Assembly (NCBI GenBank): GCA_963969495.1 | Contig: OZ018321.1 | Coordinates: 67,159,035-67,223,034, forward strand | DNA from: Ceratothoa steindachneri | Taxonomy: Eukaryota; Arthropoda; Malacostraca; Isopoda; Cymothoidae | Reading direction: 5' to 3' | DNA length: 64,000 nt | Part shown: piece after piece, positions 1 through 12,183 of the stretch | Layout of the letters: every line of letters starts with the position of its first letter | How positions within the stretch are numbered: the first letter of the stretch is position 1 | Position numbers and translations under genes: made by a program | Notes under the pieces: model-generated | What the model was told of the DNA's origin: nothing | Databases searched by the model: none | What the model saw: only the letters and a program-made list of their open reading frames with translations

Positions 1-1221
1 ATCATAGCAAAGCTTTCAACGCATGCAATGGCACCCTAATCAATTTCGTTGGGCAAGGAATGAGAAAGCACTATATAAAATTTTCGGAGACTATACTCAA
101 TTTTATCTATTGAAGGTGCGGGCTCAACAGTATACTCATCCAAGTGCAAGCAAATTACCCTGTTCAAGTTTTAGGATGGACACCGTGACGCTGCCTAAAA
201 GTAGTTTTGGCTTTATACTCGTCCTTGCAGATAGCAACTCTATTCCTCGGTGAAATGGCAAAGCATTATTCTAGGCATTAAAAGAGCGGTGCTTGTCATC
301 GGTATTGGGAAAGATAGATAAGTTCGTGAATGTCTCCTGAATTGAGTTCTTAGCTATTCTACCTGTTTACAAGGAGGATGGTATTAAACATCTAGTTTTA
401 ACACGCTACTGTCCTCAAAGTTTTGTATTTGGGATGATAAATGTTGTGTAGTTTATGGGAAAGGTTGGAGATTGGGTAGATCGGCTTCGGGACGTTGTTC
501 TTGGAGGTGGGTAGGTAGCGTTATTCGTCTCGCGCAACCTGGATGAAATCCCCTGGCCAAATAAGGTTAATGAAATGCACATAAAGATAATAATGTCAAT
601 TAATGATGATCTCGAAGGCACCAGTGGTCACTGGGTTCGCTCTTAATAGGGAGGAAAAGTGTATTCTCTTTTTTGTATCTACTATTTATAGTGGGAATCT
701 TCGTGGCACACTTTGGAGAGGGATCCTCTCATCCTCAGGGTTATGTGGATATGAATGCCCTCATAGGTGACACTATTACTCTATCAGCATGGTACCGAGA
801 CATAGAAGAAAGTATGTATGTTGTGCAGGAAATATAAGTATGTATGTATGTAATGGTAGCAGTGTTAGTGAATGCGGGTGCCGAGCTCTTAAAGCCACTG
901 CAAGTTGTGTCCGCGCCAGCTAGATTCAATAACTCTTACCTCGACATCAGAAGTCTACCACCCGATAAGCTCTGCGTAAACGCAAAGGTTGATTTAGAGC
1001 AAAGCTAAAATAGAGGCGAATTAAGTGCATTTATTTTTTTCTTTCGATGTCCCGATGACTCTGGCCTTCCTTAGAAGCCTTTCTGCTGGTGATGGGTGCC
1101 TACCTAACCCGCCTACGTTGTTCTCCTGGAGTCAAGCATATTAACCCGTTTTTTTTCCTTTAACATATTTTGTGACGGATTAGTTACTCTCTAGTACTCT
1201 ATCCCCATTTTTAGCCTGTAG
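1..1221. other. Intergenic, no gene recognised
   Basis: No open frame here resembles a known protein and none exceeds about 75 codons. I see no tRNA, terminal repeat or obvious transposon end. A short run of TATG units lies near 838-852. The stretch is treated as unassigned spacer or very old repeat. Confidence 0.5.
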
Positions 1222-1345
1222 TTGCTTGGATGTTGCCAAGAAAAGCGACGTCCAAATTATTTATGCAAAGAATAACTATCCCCAAACTACTCATGTTAAT
1301 AATAGCGATACCCAAATTATTCATGTCAAGAATAGTGACCCCAAT
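1222..1345. repeat. 30-bp minisatellite, about 4 units
   Basis: Units begin at about 1222, 1252, 1282 and 1312, with the start of a fifth at 1341, giving a constant 30-bp period. The core of each unit reads like CCAAATTATTCATGTCAAG followed by AATAGCGAT. Because 30 is a multiple of 3, the minus strand translates as an imperfect 10-residue repeat (NNLGIAI-like), but there is no reason to think it is expressed. Confidence 0.8.
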
Positions 1346-1893
1346 TTTAAAATAACATGTAAAGGGAAAAGTTAAAAAATATGCAATGTTCATTTTATTG
1401 AATAAAGAATATTATATTATATTGCTCACTTAGTTACCTCCCCCCTTTCTAATGAAACTATTTTAACATATTAGTCTAATATAGTAATTTAACACCCTCT
1501 CCACTAATGTAGCCATTTTATCATAATTCAATGTATAGTTTTAAACAGCAAGAAAGTCCTGCCTCAATTAAGAAACGGAAAGAGAGAATTTAAAGAGCAA
1601 CACTAAAATTTCTTCTTCAAAATAAAGTCCATTATTCTATGCGATCTTCTTACAGTGATGAGCCAACATCCAAATTTGTCCTAGATACCAGTCAGTCGTT
1701 TGAATTGAAAAAATGTAAACAAGCAGCTGCTTCCTATGTGAATCAAGACTTTCTGTATAACCATATATTTATAATGGATAATATTCGTGTCAACACGATT
1801 ACTATACCTTAAATTTCAAAGACAAAAACGACTCTAATTCTTATAAAATGATGCTCACCGATGTCGTTTCAACTTCTGGAACTTAACAATAAC
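1346..1893. other. AT-rich spacer, nothing recognised
   Basis: AT-rich sequence with many stops in all frames. No motif, terminal repeat or RNA gene was identified. It ends at the target duplication of the solo LTR that follows. Confidence 0.5.
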
Positions 1894-2943
1894 GTAGTTG
1901 TGGGGGAATTCCACGTGGAATTTCTTTTCCAGCAGGGAAGTGATGTCCATGCGCTGGAGAAGGCTCTAGAATTTGCTTAGACTTAAATTGGAAAGCCTAT
2001 CAGCCCATCCACAAGCGTTAGCCTCGAACCGCGTCCACCTCGGACCACCTTTTCGCGTGTTAGAATCGCATCGACGGCAAGATTCGAGGCCATTCGAGAG
2101 AAGCGCTGTTTTCCCCACCCCTGCGGGGGAAGCATCGGATATATAGGGCTCGTCTTCCATGTGGGAGACACACAGAGTTGTGGAGTCTCACCCGGACCAA
2201 AGAAGTTTCCCCTAGTTCAAAGTCAGGGCTAACAACAAAAGAAAGTGACGGCTGAACATTTTGTGTGTTGGAATTAGCCCAAACAGTGAGGTAATTCCAT
2301 TTGACGATCGATACCGAGCGTTTTTCTGACTCCACTCATCAACTTCTGTCTAAGCCCTCCTCGTTCTCTCCTCGTTTTTGGGTGGCCGAAATACTCTCCC
2401 CTGGACCAGACTTTACCCCCTCCTTCCTTTGGAGAACCGTCATCACGTCAGCTTCCCGCTCAGATGCTCGGAGTGCCCTCGCCCTCACGTTTATTGCCTG
2501 CAGAAGACATCCGTGAAACATTAAACTGACGTCTCGCCCGGAATCCTCCGTAAGCCTTCCCTCTTCCCCTTCAGTAACCCATTTGAGTTAATCCTCCCCA
2601 TTGGAATAGTCTCCTTCTGTAACGCATTAATTTCTAACTTCAGACTCTGATGCATAACTCTGCGATTCCCCCTCGTTTACCAATTTAATTTTCCCCATTA
2701 ATTCTCTTATTTTATGTAAATAAAATTATATTTTTGTTCATGCATCTTTAAATAACCTTGAGCTTTGCCATTGCCCAAATTTTACCTGACCTCGTTGCAT
2801 TCTTTTCTCGCTGTTATGCGCGTCGAAACTCCTGGCGTTCCGTCCCTTGTTGGTTCGCCTTTAAGTTATTGGTCCCTCCCCCATAGATTTAATATGGTAT
2901 TGATATAATGTAATGTCATACCACGACAGTAGTTATTCACTTT
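1894..2943 (-). mobile_element. Solo LTR S1 (1,040 bp) with 5-bp TSD
   Basis: On the minus strand the sequence from 2938 down to 1899 starts TGTCGTGG and ends CCCCACA, giving TG...CA termini. It is flanked by the perfect 5-bp direct repeat GTAGT (1894-1898 and 2939-2943), as expected for integrase-mediated insertion. A second copy of the same length lies on the plus strand at 10073-11112, and the two align end to end. There is no coding region or partner LTR next to it, so it is read as a solo LTR left by LTR-LTR recombination. Short open frames inside it are not convincing genes. The superfamily (gypsy or BEL) cannot be told from the LTR alone; a 5-bp TSD fits either. Confidence 0.85.
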
Positions 2944-5455
2944 TTGAAAATATATTTTGACTTTGAGAAATTTTAATCATTCTGCGCCATTTGCCCTATT
3001 CCCCTCAATCTTTGGCCTTACTAGTTAGCGAATAGCAGGCTTTGTTATATCTACAGATGATATACGCATGCATCCTTTAGCGAATAACCAATAGCATTCT
3101 TTGTTATATTTTCATATATTTCGGACGATTCGCGGATGTTCGTGTTTTCAGTTCATATGGTCTAATGGCGTGCGGTGGCTGTGTTAGGTAGCAATACTAA
3201 CTAACACGAAAAGTTTTGATGACGATTGTGAGGCTCATAGTGTAATCCCCCGAGATATTGTATGCCCTACATTCAGCAGTAATTGTAGATTTAAACAAAA
3301 TGAGAATTTATTTTACAGTGTTAAAATTGCAAAGGATTTGAAAAGGCATAAAACCATATGCACATTTTACGTTAGTGCGTTTTATGGCACGTTGCTTTCT
3401 AATGCTCGCAGTCGACAAAGTATCGGCATGAATTTTTTAAAAAATGAGGTAAACTTTGTCCTAAATTTTATTAGGTCTCATTCAGCATCTTTTAAAAGAT
3501 TTTAAAATGTGTTTTTCTTATGCAGTTTTGGGTATACTTTTCATATCTAAAACTCGTTTTTGCTGGAAATAAATATTTTACCTATCATGAACCTTCAATC
3601 GATTATGGAAAAGTACGCAATTTCAGGAAAAACGAGTGGCAGACCCGAAAATTGCTTATAAAACTGTATAGAAAAAAAATTTAAATTCATTTGAAAATTT
3701 TTTAAAATGAATCTTTAACCTCCCCAAATTTTGTTATTCTTCTCCTCATCATATTTAAAATTCTTTGTTAGAAGCGAAAATTTTGTTATTCTCCTCTTCA
3801 GTATATAAGGAACATAAGTGAATCGAGTGAGCCATAGCCGATAAAATATAAGGACCTAAGAATAGGGTTGCATGATTTCAAAATATTTTCAGTAGGCTGC
3901 CTTTAATGCATATAAGAAATTTTAGGTCGCAGGTCGATCAAAATAATTGCCTACTTTATTCAAAACTTTGACGCGAATCAGGTTAATTGGATATCTAGAT
4001 GTTGTCCTGTTACGGATTTTAACACTAACTCGGCCCAAATTGATTCTTCATCCTGGGACTTAACACAACTGATGTTTCTTAACCTCGCTCACATGGGATG
4101 TCGTGTTTTCACTCGACAGGTCGTAGCAATGAAGGGTGATTATGTAACCTGGTTCACTGGGATTGATTCAAGTTCGAATTGAAAATGATTGTAGCAATTA
4201 GCATCTTTTCAACTTATCCACCTTCCTTCAAATTTTTCATCATAGAAAATGTCCTCCTTAGTTACGCCATGTTTTCCTTTAAATATTAAATAACTTCCTC
4301 CGTGTTATACCTCAAATGGGGAGTGGGGGAGAAAAAGGTCAGCACGGCGCCAATAGCGGCGCCATGTCTGTGATTCCAGACTTACGGACCAGTGAAGATC
4401 ACCAGATTTCAGACCACTCAAATCATACAAATTACAGACTTACGGCCCAGCTAAGACGATCACATTCTACACCGCCATTATTAACAAAAGATGAGTAATA
4501 AACTTTGTCTTTCGATTTCAGTTTATCTGAACAGAGCGATCCCAAGTTCTTTGAGGGTCGCTTATCAAAATGCAGTCTTGGTCGCAGCGTAGGCAACAAC
4601 CCCTAAGGTTATGAGATTAGTTTACAAGATAACGACTTGTGATAAAGACCCCATCATTTGTATTAAATCACTATGCTTCCCTTTAAATAGACGAGCCACC
4701 ATTTTTATCATATTTTTATTCTGCTATAAATCATTTTAGGACACATTTATGCACTTATGACAAAACGGAAGAGAAAGGATGATTTATATACAAGAAATGT
4801 GAGATGTAGACAGAAAAAGAATATGAGCCCATCACCTGCATTAGATCATTATTTTTCAAATATATGTATATGGGCACAAAACAAAAATGCATTCACATTA
4901 GTCACTTCTGTATAACATTGTATTTTATTCTAAAATAATGATAAAGTAGAGAGTTTTCTATCATTAGTAATTCTATTGAATCCCTCATTTTACGCTTTTG
5001 ATGTAAATAAATAACTTTGGTATATATAATTATTTGTATCATTTACATTATAACATAGTGTTTAGTTGTTATCTGTTGTGGAGAAGTCAGACAATGAGGT
5101 GGTGGAACTGATTTGAAGAAGTGCTTGTGTTTGTAAAGGATTGTACCAGAGTGTAGTCTAAGTAAAATAATCCTCGACTAAAAGAGAGTTGAAAAAATAA
5201 ATGTCTAGTTCCTAACACCATTTTTCAAATACTATTTGATTAGTATTCTGTCAAATGTCTATAATTTGTTCTCTTTAGATTTGAATTTAAGAGTGATAGG
5301 AATATTTATTACTTGTTCATATCTAAGGGCATGTCTTCCTAAGTAGTCCAACAACTATCATGAGTAAGATTAGTATTAACATGGAATTATTTGAAGCATT
5401 AAAAAGTTCTTGGAGTGAAGATAAGTCACTCTACAGAATAACATTTTCATTTATC
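2944..5455. other. AT-rich spacer with small internal repeats
   Basis: No gene recognised. Small imperfect direct repeats are present: a TAGCGAATA plus TTTGTTATAT unit occurs twice near 3026-3105, and a TTTTGTTATTCT plus CTCCTC unit occurs twice near 3730-3800. A short GC-rich palindrome, GGCGCCAATAGCGGCGCC, lies near 4345. Nothing else can be supported. Confidence 0.45.
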
Positions 5456-6640
5456 GTCTCTAGAGTGCCCCGTAGGGTGTACTCAGGGGGTAGTAAGTTA
5501 CATCTGGTACCTTGAGGAGAATTCCGTCCTCCCGGCCCGAGTGTATATAAATAGGAAAGGCTCCTCTCAATAGGTTTACATGAATTCTTTGATGGAGAAT
5601 GGGAACACCTACTTTTTTCTTCGTCTTTGTCAACTGTATATTTTTAGTCTTAAGGACCTGACAGACTCTTCATGAAGTGAGGAAAGTGAGGTTGTGGACC
5701 CTCTAGAAAAAAGTTGCAACAAACCCCGACTTGACTGATCCTAGGCCTTAAGGGGGCCATTAATGGTAAAATCTATTTTGCTTCAAAAAATCCTCCCTTC
5801 TCTGTGCCTAAGGGGCTTACCACATCAATGCGGTCGTTCTCCGGTGAATAGGCTTAACCACGTATGACAAGCTGGCCTTTCTGCGTCGTTGGATGCCAAA
5901 CCATGTTAAAGTCTTGGGCTCCCATCTTTGAGTCTATCGCAACAAATCAGAAAATCCTGGCCATCCATTTGACAATTAGTACGACCAAATATTACAACCA
6001 CCTTGCCGTCGGTGAGAGAGCTGGTGCGATCTGCTTGAGTTCAGCTAGCTAAGCTTGGAGACTTTTAGTCCAGCAGGGTCACCCATGGTAGTAAGGTAGC
6101 TTTATTAAGATCCAGACAAAGATTTGTCAAACATCTCTACTACTTCTTTGATGCATCTTTATCGATTATGTTAGCGTTAAGTTCCACCACCATTCATCAA
6201 CTGTCTTCAACCCCAGCCTCCCCCCTCCCCAAAACACACACCCATCTATTATACATAAGTTCTTTAGTTATAAGAACCACACCAGCTACCTTATACCGTG
6301 TGAGAAGAGAGGCTTTGGAAACTCTATAAATAACGCAATGGAGCACTCATAGGTTGCAAGAAAATGAGATTGAAGGGATCTCAGGTGTTTGGGGTACGAT
6401 TAATGGAGAAATGCTAAATACCCATTAGACGCTATCTCCTAACGTGTAATGGCCAGACCAGCCCCCTTTGGCCGTTAATTGGTAAACAAAGGCTCAACTG
6501 CTCTTTGGTGGAAGAGCTTTTTTGCCTTGCTGGTTGCTAGATCAGCAAAGGATCTCGGATTAAGTCGTAGGCACTTATCTTTACTATTGACTTTAATTCT
6601 GGCCATTTTGCTTAATTAGTAGGGATTAATAGGAAGACAG
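5456..6640. repeat. Dispersed repeat family R1 fragments
   Basis: Two blocks recur elsewhere. The block at about 5870-6030 (core GTTGGATGCCAAACCATGTT) matches about 55885-56040. The block at about 6284-6480 (CAGCTACCTTATACCGTGTG, then GAGGCTTTGGAAACTCTATA) matches about 30615-30790 and 55712-55800. They look like untranslated parts of a LINE family or a SINE. No coding content is recognised. The R1 block sits just upstream of the CR1-like LINE, but I cannot say it belongs to it. Confidence 0.5.
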
Positions 6641-6707
6641 TTGCACCTCAAGCACCCCAGTCGAAAAATAAGAGAAGCAGATTACCTGGGGCTGTAATGC
6701 TGCTCAG

Positions 6708-7890
6708 TTGGGAGCTGTTGTACGATTGGGGACGTCCAGCCCAGGGGAGACCTTTAGAGTTGGTCTGCTGGGTCAAAAAGGGTTCTGTTGGCCGAACGAC
6801 CGAAAACCTTCTGAAAATAGGCGAATGTGGATTGCGCGAGAGATAATCACAAAAAACCTTTATGCATATGGTCGGACGTTAAAGCAATTAAGATGGCAAA
6901 GAAGAATGGTTCTTAGTTTCACAAACTAACCTGCGGTAAATGCATTTGTACAGGTGGACCAAAAACTTCGGTGTTAGGAGTTGCAAGGAGCTCACAGGCG
7001 CCGTTAGTGTCTGTGACTTCTGCGAAATATAGGCATGTCTGGGAGAGCGCATTGATCAGTTGAGAGAGAAAAACTCCCCCCTCAAAAGGATAGTTCATCT
7101 TTTGAGATCAGAGAGGTGTAAGTGTCTAGGAGACTCCGAATGGATGAAGACAGCAGGAGTCTTCTGCGGCAGGACTCCTGGATCAACGAGCCAAAAAGGA
7201 GAAAAGAAAGAGGAAAAAGGGAAAGAAGAAAGAAGATAAAGTAGAAAAAAAAGAAGATAAAGTATAAACAGAACTAGAGAACGTAGAAACAAAAAAAGAG
7301 AAGCCAAAGGAAGACAAAGAAGAAAAAGAACAAGAAGAAGAAAAATAAGAGAGATATCAAGAAGAAAGAGAAAACTTACAAGTCGCTCCTTAAAAGGAAA
7401 ACTCTATCCTCTACAGTTAAAGGTGCGAGGATCTTCTTTGTTGGTTATTCTTAAGCGCGGGACCTGCAACCCCTGCTAGCGGAACGCTTTCGCACCAGTG
7501 TAAAGGTAATCTGCAGCACTGGACGGGGAAAAGCCCAAATTAGAGTAGATGCGGAGAAATCTGAGATTTCTGAAAGCTCGAACGTTGCCCTAGTGGTAAG
7601 TGGCAACGACCTCTACCTCAGAGGAGGTAGGGTAGGCCATACACCTAAGATTCTTCAGACCATGATGGGAGCTGTTGACGACTGTGGGTTGAAAACCCGC
7701 AGACTTGTCGTGGTCGGGTTGTTCCCCAGAAGAGGACTAACCAGGATCGCTCACTCGAAGAACGTCTCTTTGATCTGACGCCTGACAGATCTGTGCACGG
7801 CGGAGGGGGTCTTTTTTGTAGACCTTTACCGCACCTTTTATGGTAGGAACGATGTCTACCAAAGGGATTAGGGGCACCTTTCCTTAAAAT
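6708..7890 (+). pseudogene. CR1-like ORF1 with SGNH/esterase-type domain
   Basis: Cysteine-containing patches near 6930-7025 are followed by a purine-rich lysine/glutamate stretch (about 7195-7370) that would form a charged coiled region. A domain at about 7500-7880 then reads VALVVSGNDLYLRGGRVG, TRRLVVVGLFPRRG, FVDLYRTFYGRNDVYQRD and GHLS. The GND and terminal D-x-x-H positions correspond to blocks III and V of SGNH hydrolases, a domain known in ORF1 of some CR1-type LINEs, where a role in membrane or RNP trafficking has been suggested. The D-G-V-H block is damaged: a stop lies between D and GHLS. No single frame spans the region. I infer a degraded ORF1, with good confidence in the esterase part and low confidence in the N-terminus. 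Confidence 0.7.
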
Positions 7891-8094
7891 GAAAGGCTGT
7901 ACTCTCTAACACGAAAGGAGTGTCCGTCCCCGAGGTAAGTCGGACGTGCACTAATACGCCGGTGTCACTCCAGGAACGACATTCTCGGAGGTCGTTAGAA
8001 AGGGTGCCAGCAGGCCACCGCCTGGAGGTAGAGAGGCAAATATGACAGGAAACGGAAGAGCGTAAGGAGTCCTACATTTAGGGGACTCCAGAAA

Positions 8095-8880
8095 GTTCTT
8101 TTGTTTAATGCGAGGTCAATCAGGAACAAGTTTCTTGAACTTCGTGGTCTCGTAGCGACGAAAGAACCTGAGATGGTCGCCATAACAGAGTCGTGGGTAA
8201 AAACCTTGACCTGAGATTTTGAGGGTGAATTTACGATTCCCGGTGTTGTCAATTCTTCCTAAAAGCCAGGCTAGACAGAGAGGGTGGCGGTGTAATGTTG
8301 TATGTTAGGGATATATTCAAAACGACGAATTGCAACATTATATCCGACCAGGAGCTAGTAGGTGTAGACCTAGAGATAGGTCCTGCCAGATACAGGACCC
8401 TGATGCTTTATAAACCCCTAACCCAACTCGGTGAAAAGGATAAGGTTCAATGCCAGCTGCTGGGTGAACTTGTTGAAGACAGAGTGTGCATCATCATGGG
8501 AGACTTCAACACCAAGTTGACTGGGAAACCAGAAAATCTTGTGGCAAGCACGCACTGCTCCTGGAGCTCGCGAACGACGAGTGCTTGACTCAATGGGTGA
8601 GAGAGCCGACGAGAGGCAATAATATTCTCGACTTGATTTTCACGTCTGACGATGACATCGTTGAGGGGCTCTCTGTAGGCGAGAAGCTCGGTCACAGTGA
8701 CCAGTGACTAGTTAAATTTGTAGTCAATGTCCCTAAGGTACGGTCTGCGACTCTTGAATCGAGGAACCTTGAATTGAAAACAGCATACTTTGTAGGTCTT
8801 CGTTCTGGATTGGCTGATGTGAGGATGGAAGAGTGTGAGAACGTTAAGGATTTGTGAAATAGTTTCAGAATTAGGTTCAT
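8095..8880 (+). pseudogene. CR1-like ORF2, APE-type endonuclease part
   Basis: The translated pieces, in shifting frames, read FNARSIRNKFLELRGLVA, EPEMVAITESWV, GPARYRTLMLYKPLTQ, IIMGDFNTK (8496-8516), EPTRGNNILDLIFTSD and GLSVGEKLGHSDQ (about 8666-8704). These are the successive motifs of the apurinic-endonuclease domain that nicks target DNA for target-primed reverse transcription: N near the start, E in the E-T/S-W motif, GDFN, and the C-terminal S-D-H. In this copy the catalytic histidine of S-D-H reads Gln (CAG) and is followed by a stop codon. Several frameshifts (for example near 8290 and 8540) separate the blocks. It belongs to the same element as the RT that follows. Confidence 0.75.
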
Positions 8881-9179
8881 GAGTCTTCAATCATGATTGA
8901 TCTGTGTGAAAATCTTGCGTAGGTCTTCTGTTCAACCAAGGTGGTTTAATCGATTAATTGGTCAACTGCTGAGGAAGAAGAGAACTGTGTAACGGCAGTC
9001 AAAGATTTTTGGAGACTTTAAGACTACCCTAGGCTAGCTAGGAGAGTAAAGTCTAGAATAAGGTGGCAAAGTGTGCCGAGGAGCTCCGAGTGGTGAGACT
9101 TTGCAAAGAGAATCCTAAAGAAGTTCTTTCGATTTGTAAACAGACGTAAAACAATCCGCTGTAAGATTGTCCCTTTAAG

Positions 9180-10072
9180 GAATGAGGAGGGGACATTAAA
9201 GCACTCAGATGCAGAAAATGCAAACCTTCTGAACGACTACCTATCTTCAGTATTCACTGAAGAGTGTGGTTCAATTCACCAGCCCATGGACTCTTACTTG
9301 GGTGAGAAGCTAGAGGAAATGGACTTCACCCAAGTAGAAAAAAAAATCATAAACTAAAGATGAATAAGTCCACTGGCCCGGACGGGTTTCTACCTAAAGT
9401 GTTGAAAAAAGTAAGGGATAATGTGTCACAACATCTGAGCACAATCTTCAACATGTCAATCCGGACTGGATGCGTTCTTAGAGACAGGCGTGAGGCAGAG
9501 TTGACTCCTAACTTTAAGAACGGAGACTCTAGCCAACCTTCGAACTACTGACCTATTAGTTTAACTTCGATAGCTGGTAAGCTCAAGGAAAGCATCATGG
9601 TGGACAAAATAACCTCATATTTAGAGTCAAACTTGCTATTGAGGAGTTCTCACCATGGGTTCCGAAGGCAAAAGACATGTCTGACGAATGTTGTGGAATT
9701 CTTCCACTTTGTTTTCAGTGAGCACGATCTGGATAAGGTGGTGGATGTTATCTACTTAGACTTTCAGAAAACCTTCGATAAGGTACCACACCGCCAACTT
9801 CTCCTGAAAGTGCTTGCAATGGGCATAAAGGAAACGTACCAGGTTGACTAAAGAACTGGGTAAGCGACAGACGGAAACGGGTGGTGTTGAATGGGCAGGC
9901 TTCTGAAAAGGTGCCTGTTATTAGCGGTGTTCCTCAAGGTTCTGTCCTGTGACCACTACTGTTCATCATCTATGTTAACGACATGGATGGTCACATGGTT
10001 GCCAAGATTTCTAAATTTGTCGATGATACCAAGCTTGTTATGAACGTTGCGAAGGAAGGAAATATTGCCCGC
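9180..10072 (+). pseudogene. CR1-like ORF2 reverse transcriptase, N-terminal part
   Basis: Starting near 9180 (PLRNEEG) the frame contains KMNKSTGPDGFLPKVLKK, then FKNGDSSQPSNY and PISLTSIAGK (RT blocks 1-2), then VYLDFQKTFDKVPHRQ-like residues with the block-A Asp at about 9759. GVPQGSVL and LFIIYVNDMDG follow, and the catalytic block C reads KFVDDTK at 10012-10032, so both metal-binding aspartates are present. Stops and frame changes occur near 9549, 9849 and 9951. The domain stops abruptly after NVAKEGNIAR, where the solo LTR begins, and continues at 11118. Confidence 0.8.
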
Positions 10073-11112
10073 TTTCGTGGTATGACATTATATTATATCA
10101 ATACCATATTATATCTATGGGGGATGGACCAATAACTTAAAGGTGAACCGACAAGTGGGGCGGAACGGCACGAGTTTTGTCAGGCGATTGAATGAGAAAG
10201 AGTGCAACGAGGTCAGATAAATTTGGGCAATGCAAAGCTCAAGGTTAATTAAAGAGGCATGTACATAAATATAATTTCATTTACATAAAAATAATGAGAC
10301 GATTTATGGGAAAAATTACACCATATGAATTAATAGGCAAAATTACACCGGTAAACGAAGAAGGAGGGGGGGGATTGTAGTTATGAATCAGACTATGAAG
10401 TTAAAATTTAAGGTATTACAAGAGGATACTATTCAAATGGGGAGAATTAACTCAAATGGGTTACTGAGGGGGGAGAGGGGTTGGCTTACGAAGAATTCCG
10501 GGTGAAACGTCAGGGTAAGGCTTCATGGATGTCTTCTGCACGTGAGGCGAGGCCGCTCGGAGCTTCTGCGCGTGAACTTAAAGTGCTGACGGTTCTCAAA
10601 AAAAGGAGGGGGGCCGTAACGTCCGGTCCAGGGTAGAGTATTTCGGCCACCCGAAAACGAGGAGCGAAGTCGGAAAAATCGCTCCATAGCGATAGTTAAA
10701 TGGAATTACCTCACTGGCTGGGGCTAAATCCAATACACAAATAGTCCAGCCGTCACTTTGCTTTGTTGTCAACACCTGACTTGGAACTAGGGGAATCTTC
10801 TTGGGTCCGGGCGAAACTTCTCAACTCTGTGTCTGTCTCATGGGAAACAAGCAATATATATGTCTGAGGCTCTCCCCGAGTGATGGGGGGGAGGTTAGTG
10901 GGAAACAGCTCTACAATCGAATGGCCTCGAATCTTCTTGTCGAGGCTATTCTAAACCAGTGTAAAGGTGAATCGTGGTGGACGCGGTTCGAGGCTACCGC
11001 TTGTGGAAGGGGGGGAGGGGTTTAGGCCCTACCAATTTGAGCCTAATAGAATATTCTACTGCGCAAGGAAGTCCCGTGCTGGACAAGAACGTCCACGTGT
11101 AATTCCCTCACA
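10073..11112 (+). mobile_element. Solo LTR S2 (1,040 bp) inside the LINE RT
   Basis: This sequence aligns along its full length with the reverse complement of 1899-2938 and has the same length. The start TTTCGTGG corresponds to TGTCGTGG with one substitution, and the end is CCCTCACA. The flanks are CCCGC (10068-10072) and CCAGC (11113-11117), a 5-bp target duplication with one mismatch. Removing the LTR and one TSD copy restores the LINE RT reading (I-A-R-L, stop, E-D-L-R-K), which confirms the insertion. The two copies are visibly diverged, so neither insertion is very recent. Confidence 0.85.
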
Positions 11113-11840
11113 CCAGCCTATAAGAAGATCTTCGGAAAATTGGGGAGTGGTCGGACACGTGGCAAATGCCTTTTAATGTGAACAAATGCAAATTGATACA
11201 AATCGGCCACCGAAAGCCCCATTTGCATTATATCCTTAAAGGCACTGCTCTTGAAAGGACTGATACTGAGAAATCCTGGGGTGTAACTATCACTAGTGAC
11301 CTCAAGTTCTCGAAGCAGTGTATTGAGGATGGGAAGAAAGCCCAAAGGATGTTAGGCTACATAAAGCGACAGTTTGGATATCGGAACAAGGAGATTGTAC
11401 TCTGTTTGTACAACTTCCTTCTCTGGCCGTAATTGCAGTATGCCGTACAATTTTGGAGTCTTTCGTTTCGAAATGACATAAAGAGATTGCAAGGTGTGCA
11501 ATACAGGGCAACCAAACTGATTTCCTCTATCAGACACAAGAGTTATGGAGATAGGTTACAGGAATTAGATTTGTTCTCGTTAGAGACCCAGAGGCTGCGT
11601 GGTTAGCTCTTTGAAGTGTATCAATTGCTTCAAGGTTTCGACAATGTAGACTAGGGGGATATTTTCCAGCTTACCGAGAACAGAACCAGAAACCATGGCT
11701 ACACACTTGAGCTGAAGCGTTATCACCGTGACCTGTGTGGGAAATTTTTCACATGAGGCATCTGTGATACATGGAACTCACTTTCAGTGAAAGTTGTCAA
11801 CAGCTATTTTGTTGAGCAGTTCAAGTTGCGTCTAGACTAA
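11113..11840 (+). pseudogene. CR1-like ORF2 reverse transcriptase, C-terminal part
   Basis: The reading resumes with EDLRKIGEWSDTWQMPFN and continues FNVNKCKLIQIGHRKPHL, KSWGVTITSDLKFSKQC, GYIKRQFGYRNKEIVL, WSLSFRNDIKRLQGVQYR and finally DTWNSLSVKVVNSYF. This is the thumb and C-terminal tail of CR1-type ORF2, downstream of catalytic block C. One stop follows FLLWP near 11432 and others near 11600-11660. The coding region ends near 11838. Confidence 0.8.
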
Positions 11841-12181
11841 GTCTTGAAAAATAGCCGTTTGGGCACATAACCGTTGTGCAAGTGTTCTTCGAGGGCATCA
11901 ATTGACACTTTCGAGGACTGCACCTGCTCAACTGTTACGCCAAAGGGACGTTCTTTGAATTGACCGTAAAGTCTACTAGGGTACTTCTTTTCCTTGCAGC
12001 TCCTTGTATCTCTCTGGCTGTTCAGTTGGGAGCTCCGACGTCTGGAAAGAGACCGTTCACTTGATATTATCTAGTCGCTGGGCGTCACTGCACAAGTGCG
12101 AACACCAATCGTTACTACCCCAAGGGTGGACACCTGAAAAGTATGAAACGTGGGACGGGATTGGCTGGATCGACTGGATGC

Positions 12182-12183
<2 letters not shown>

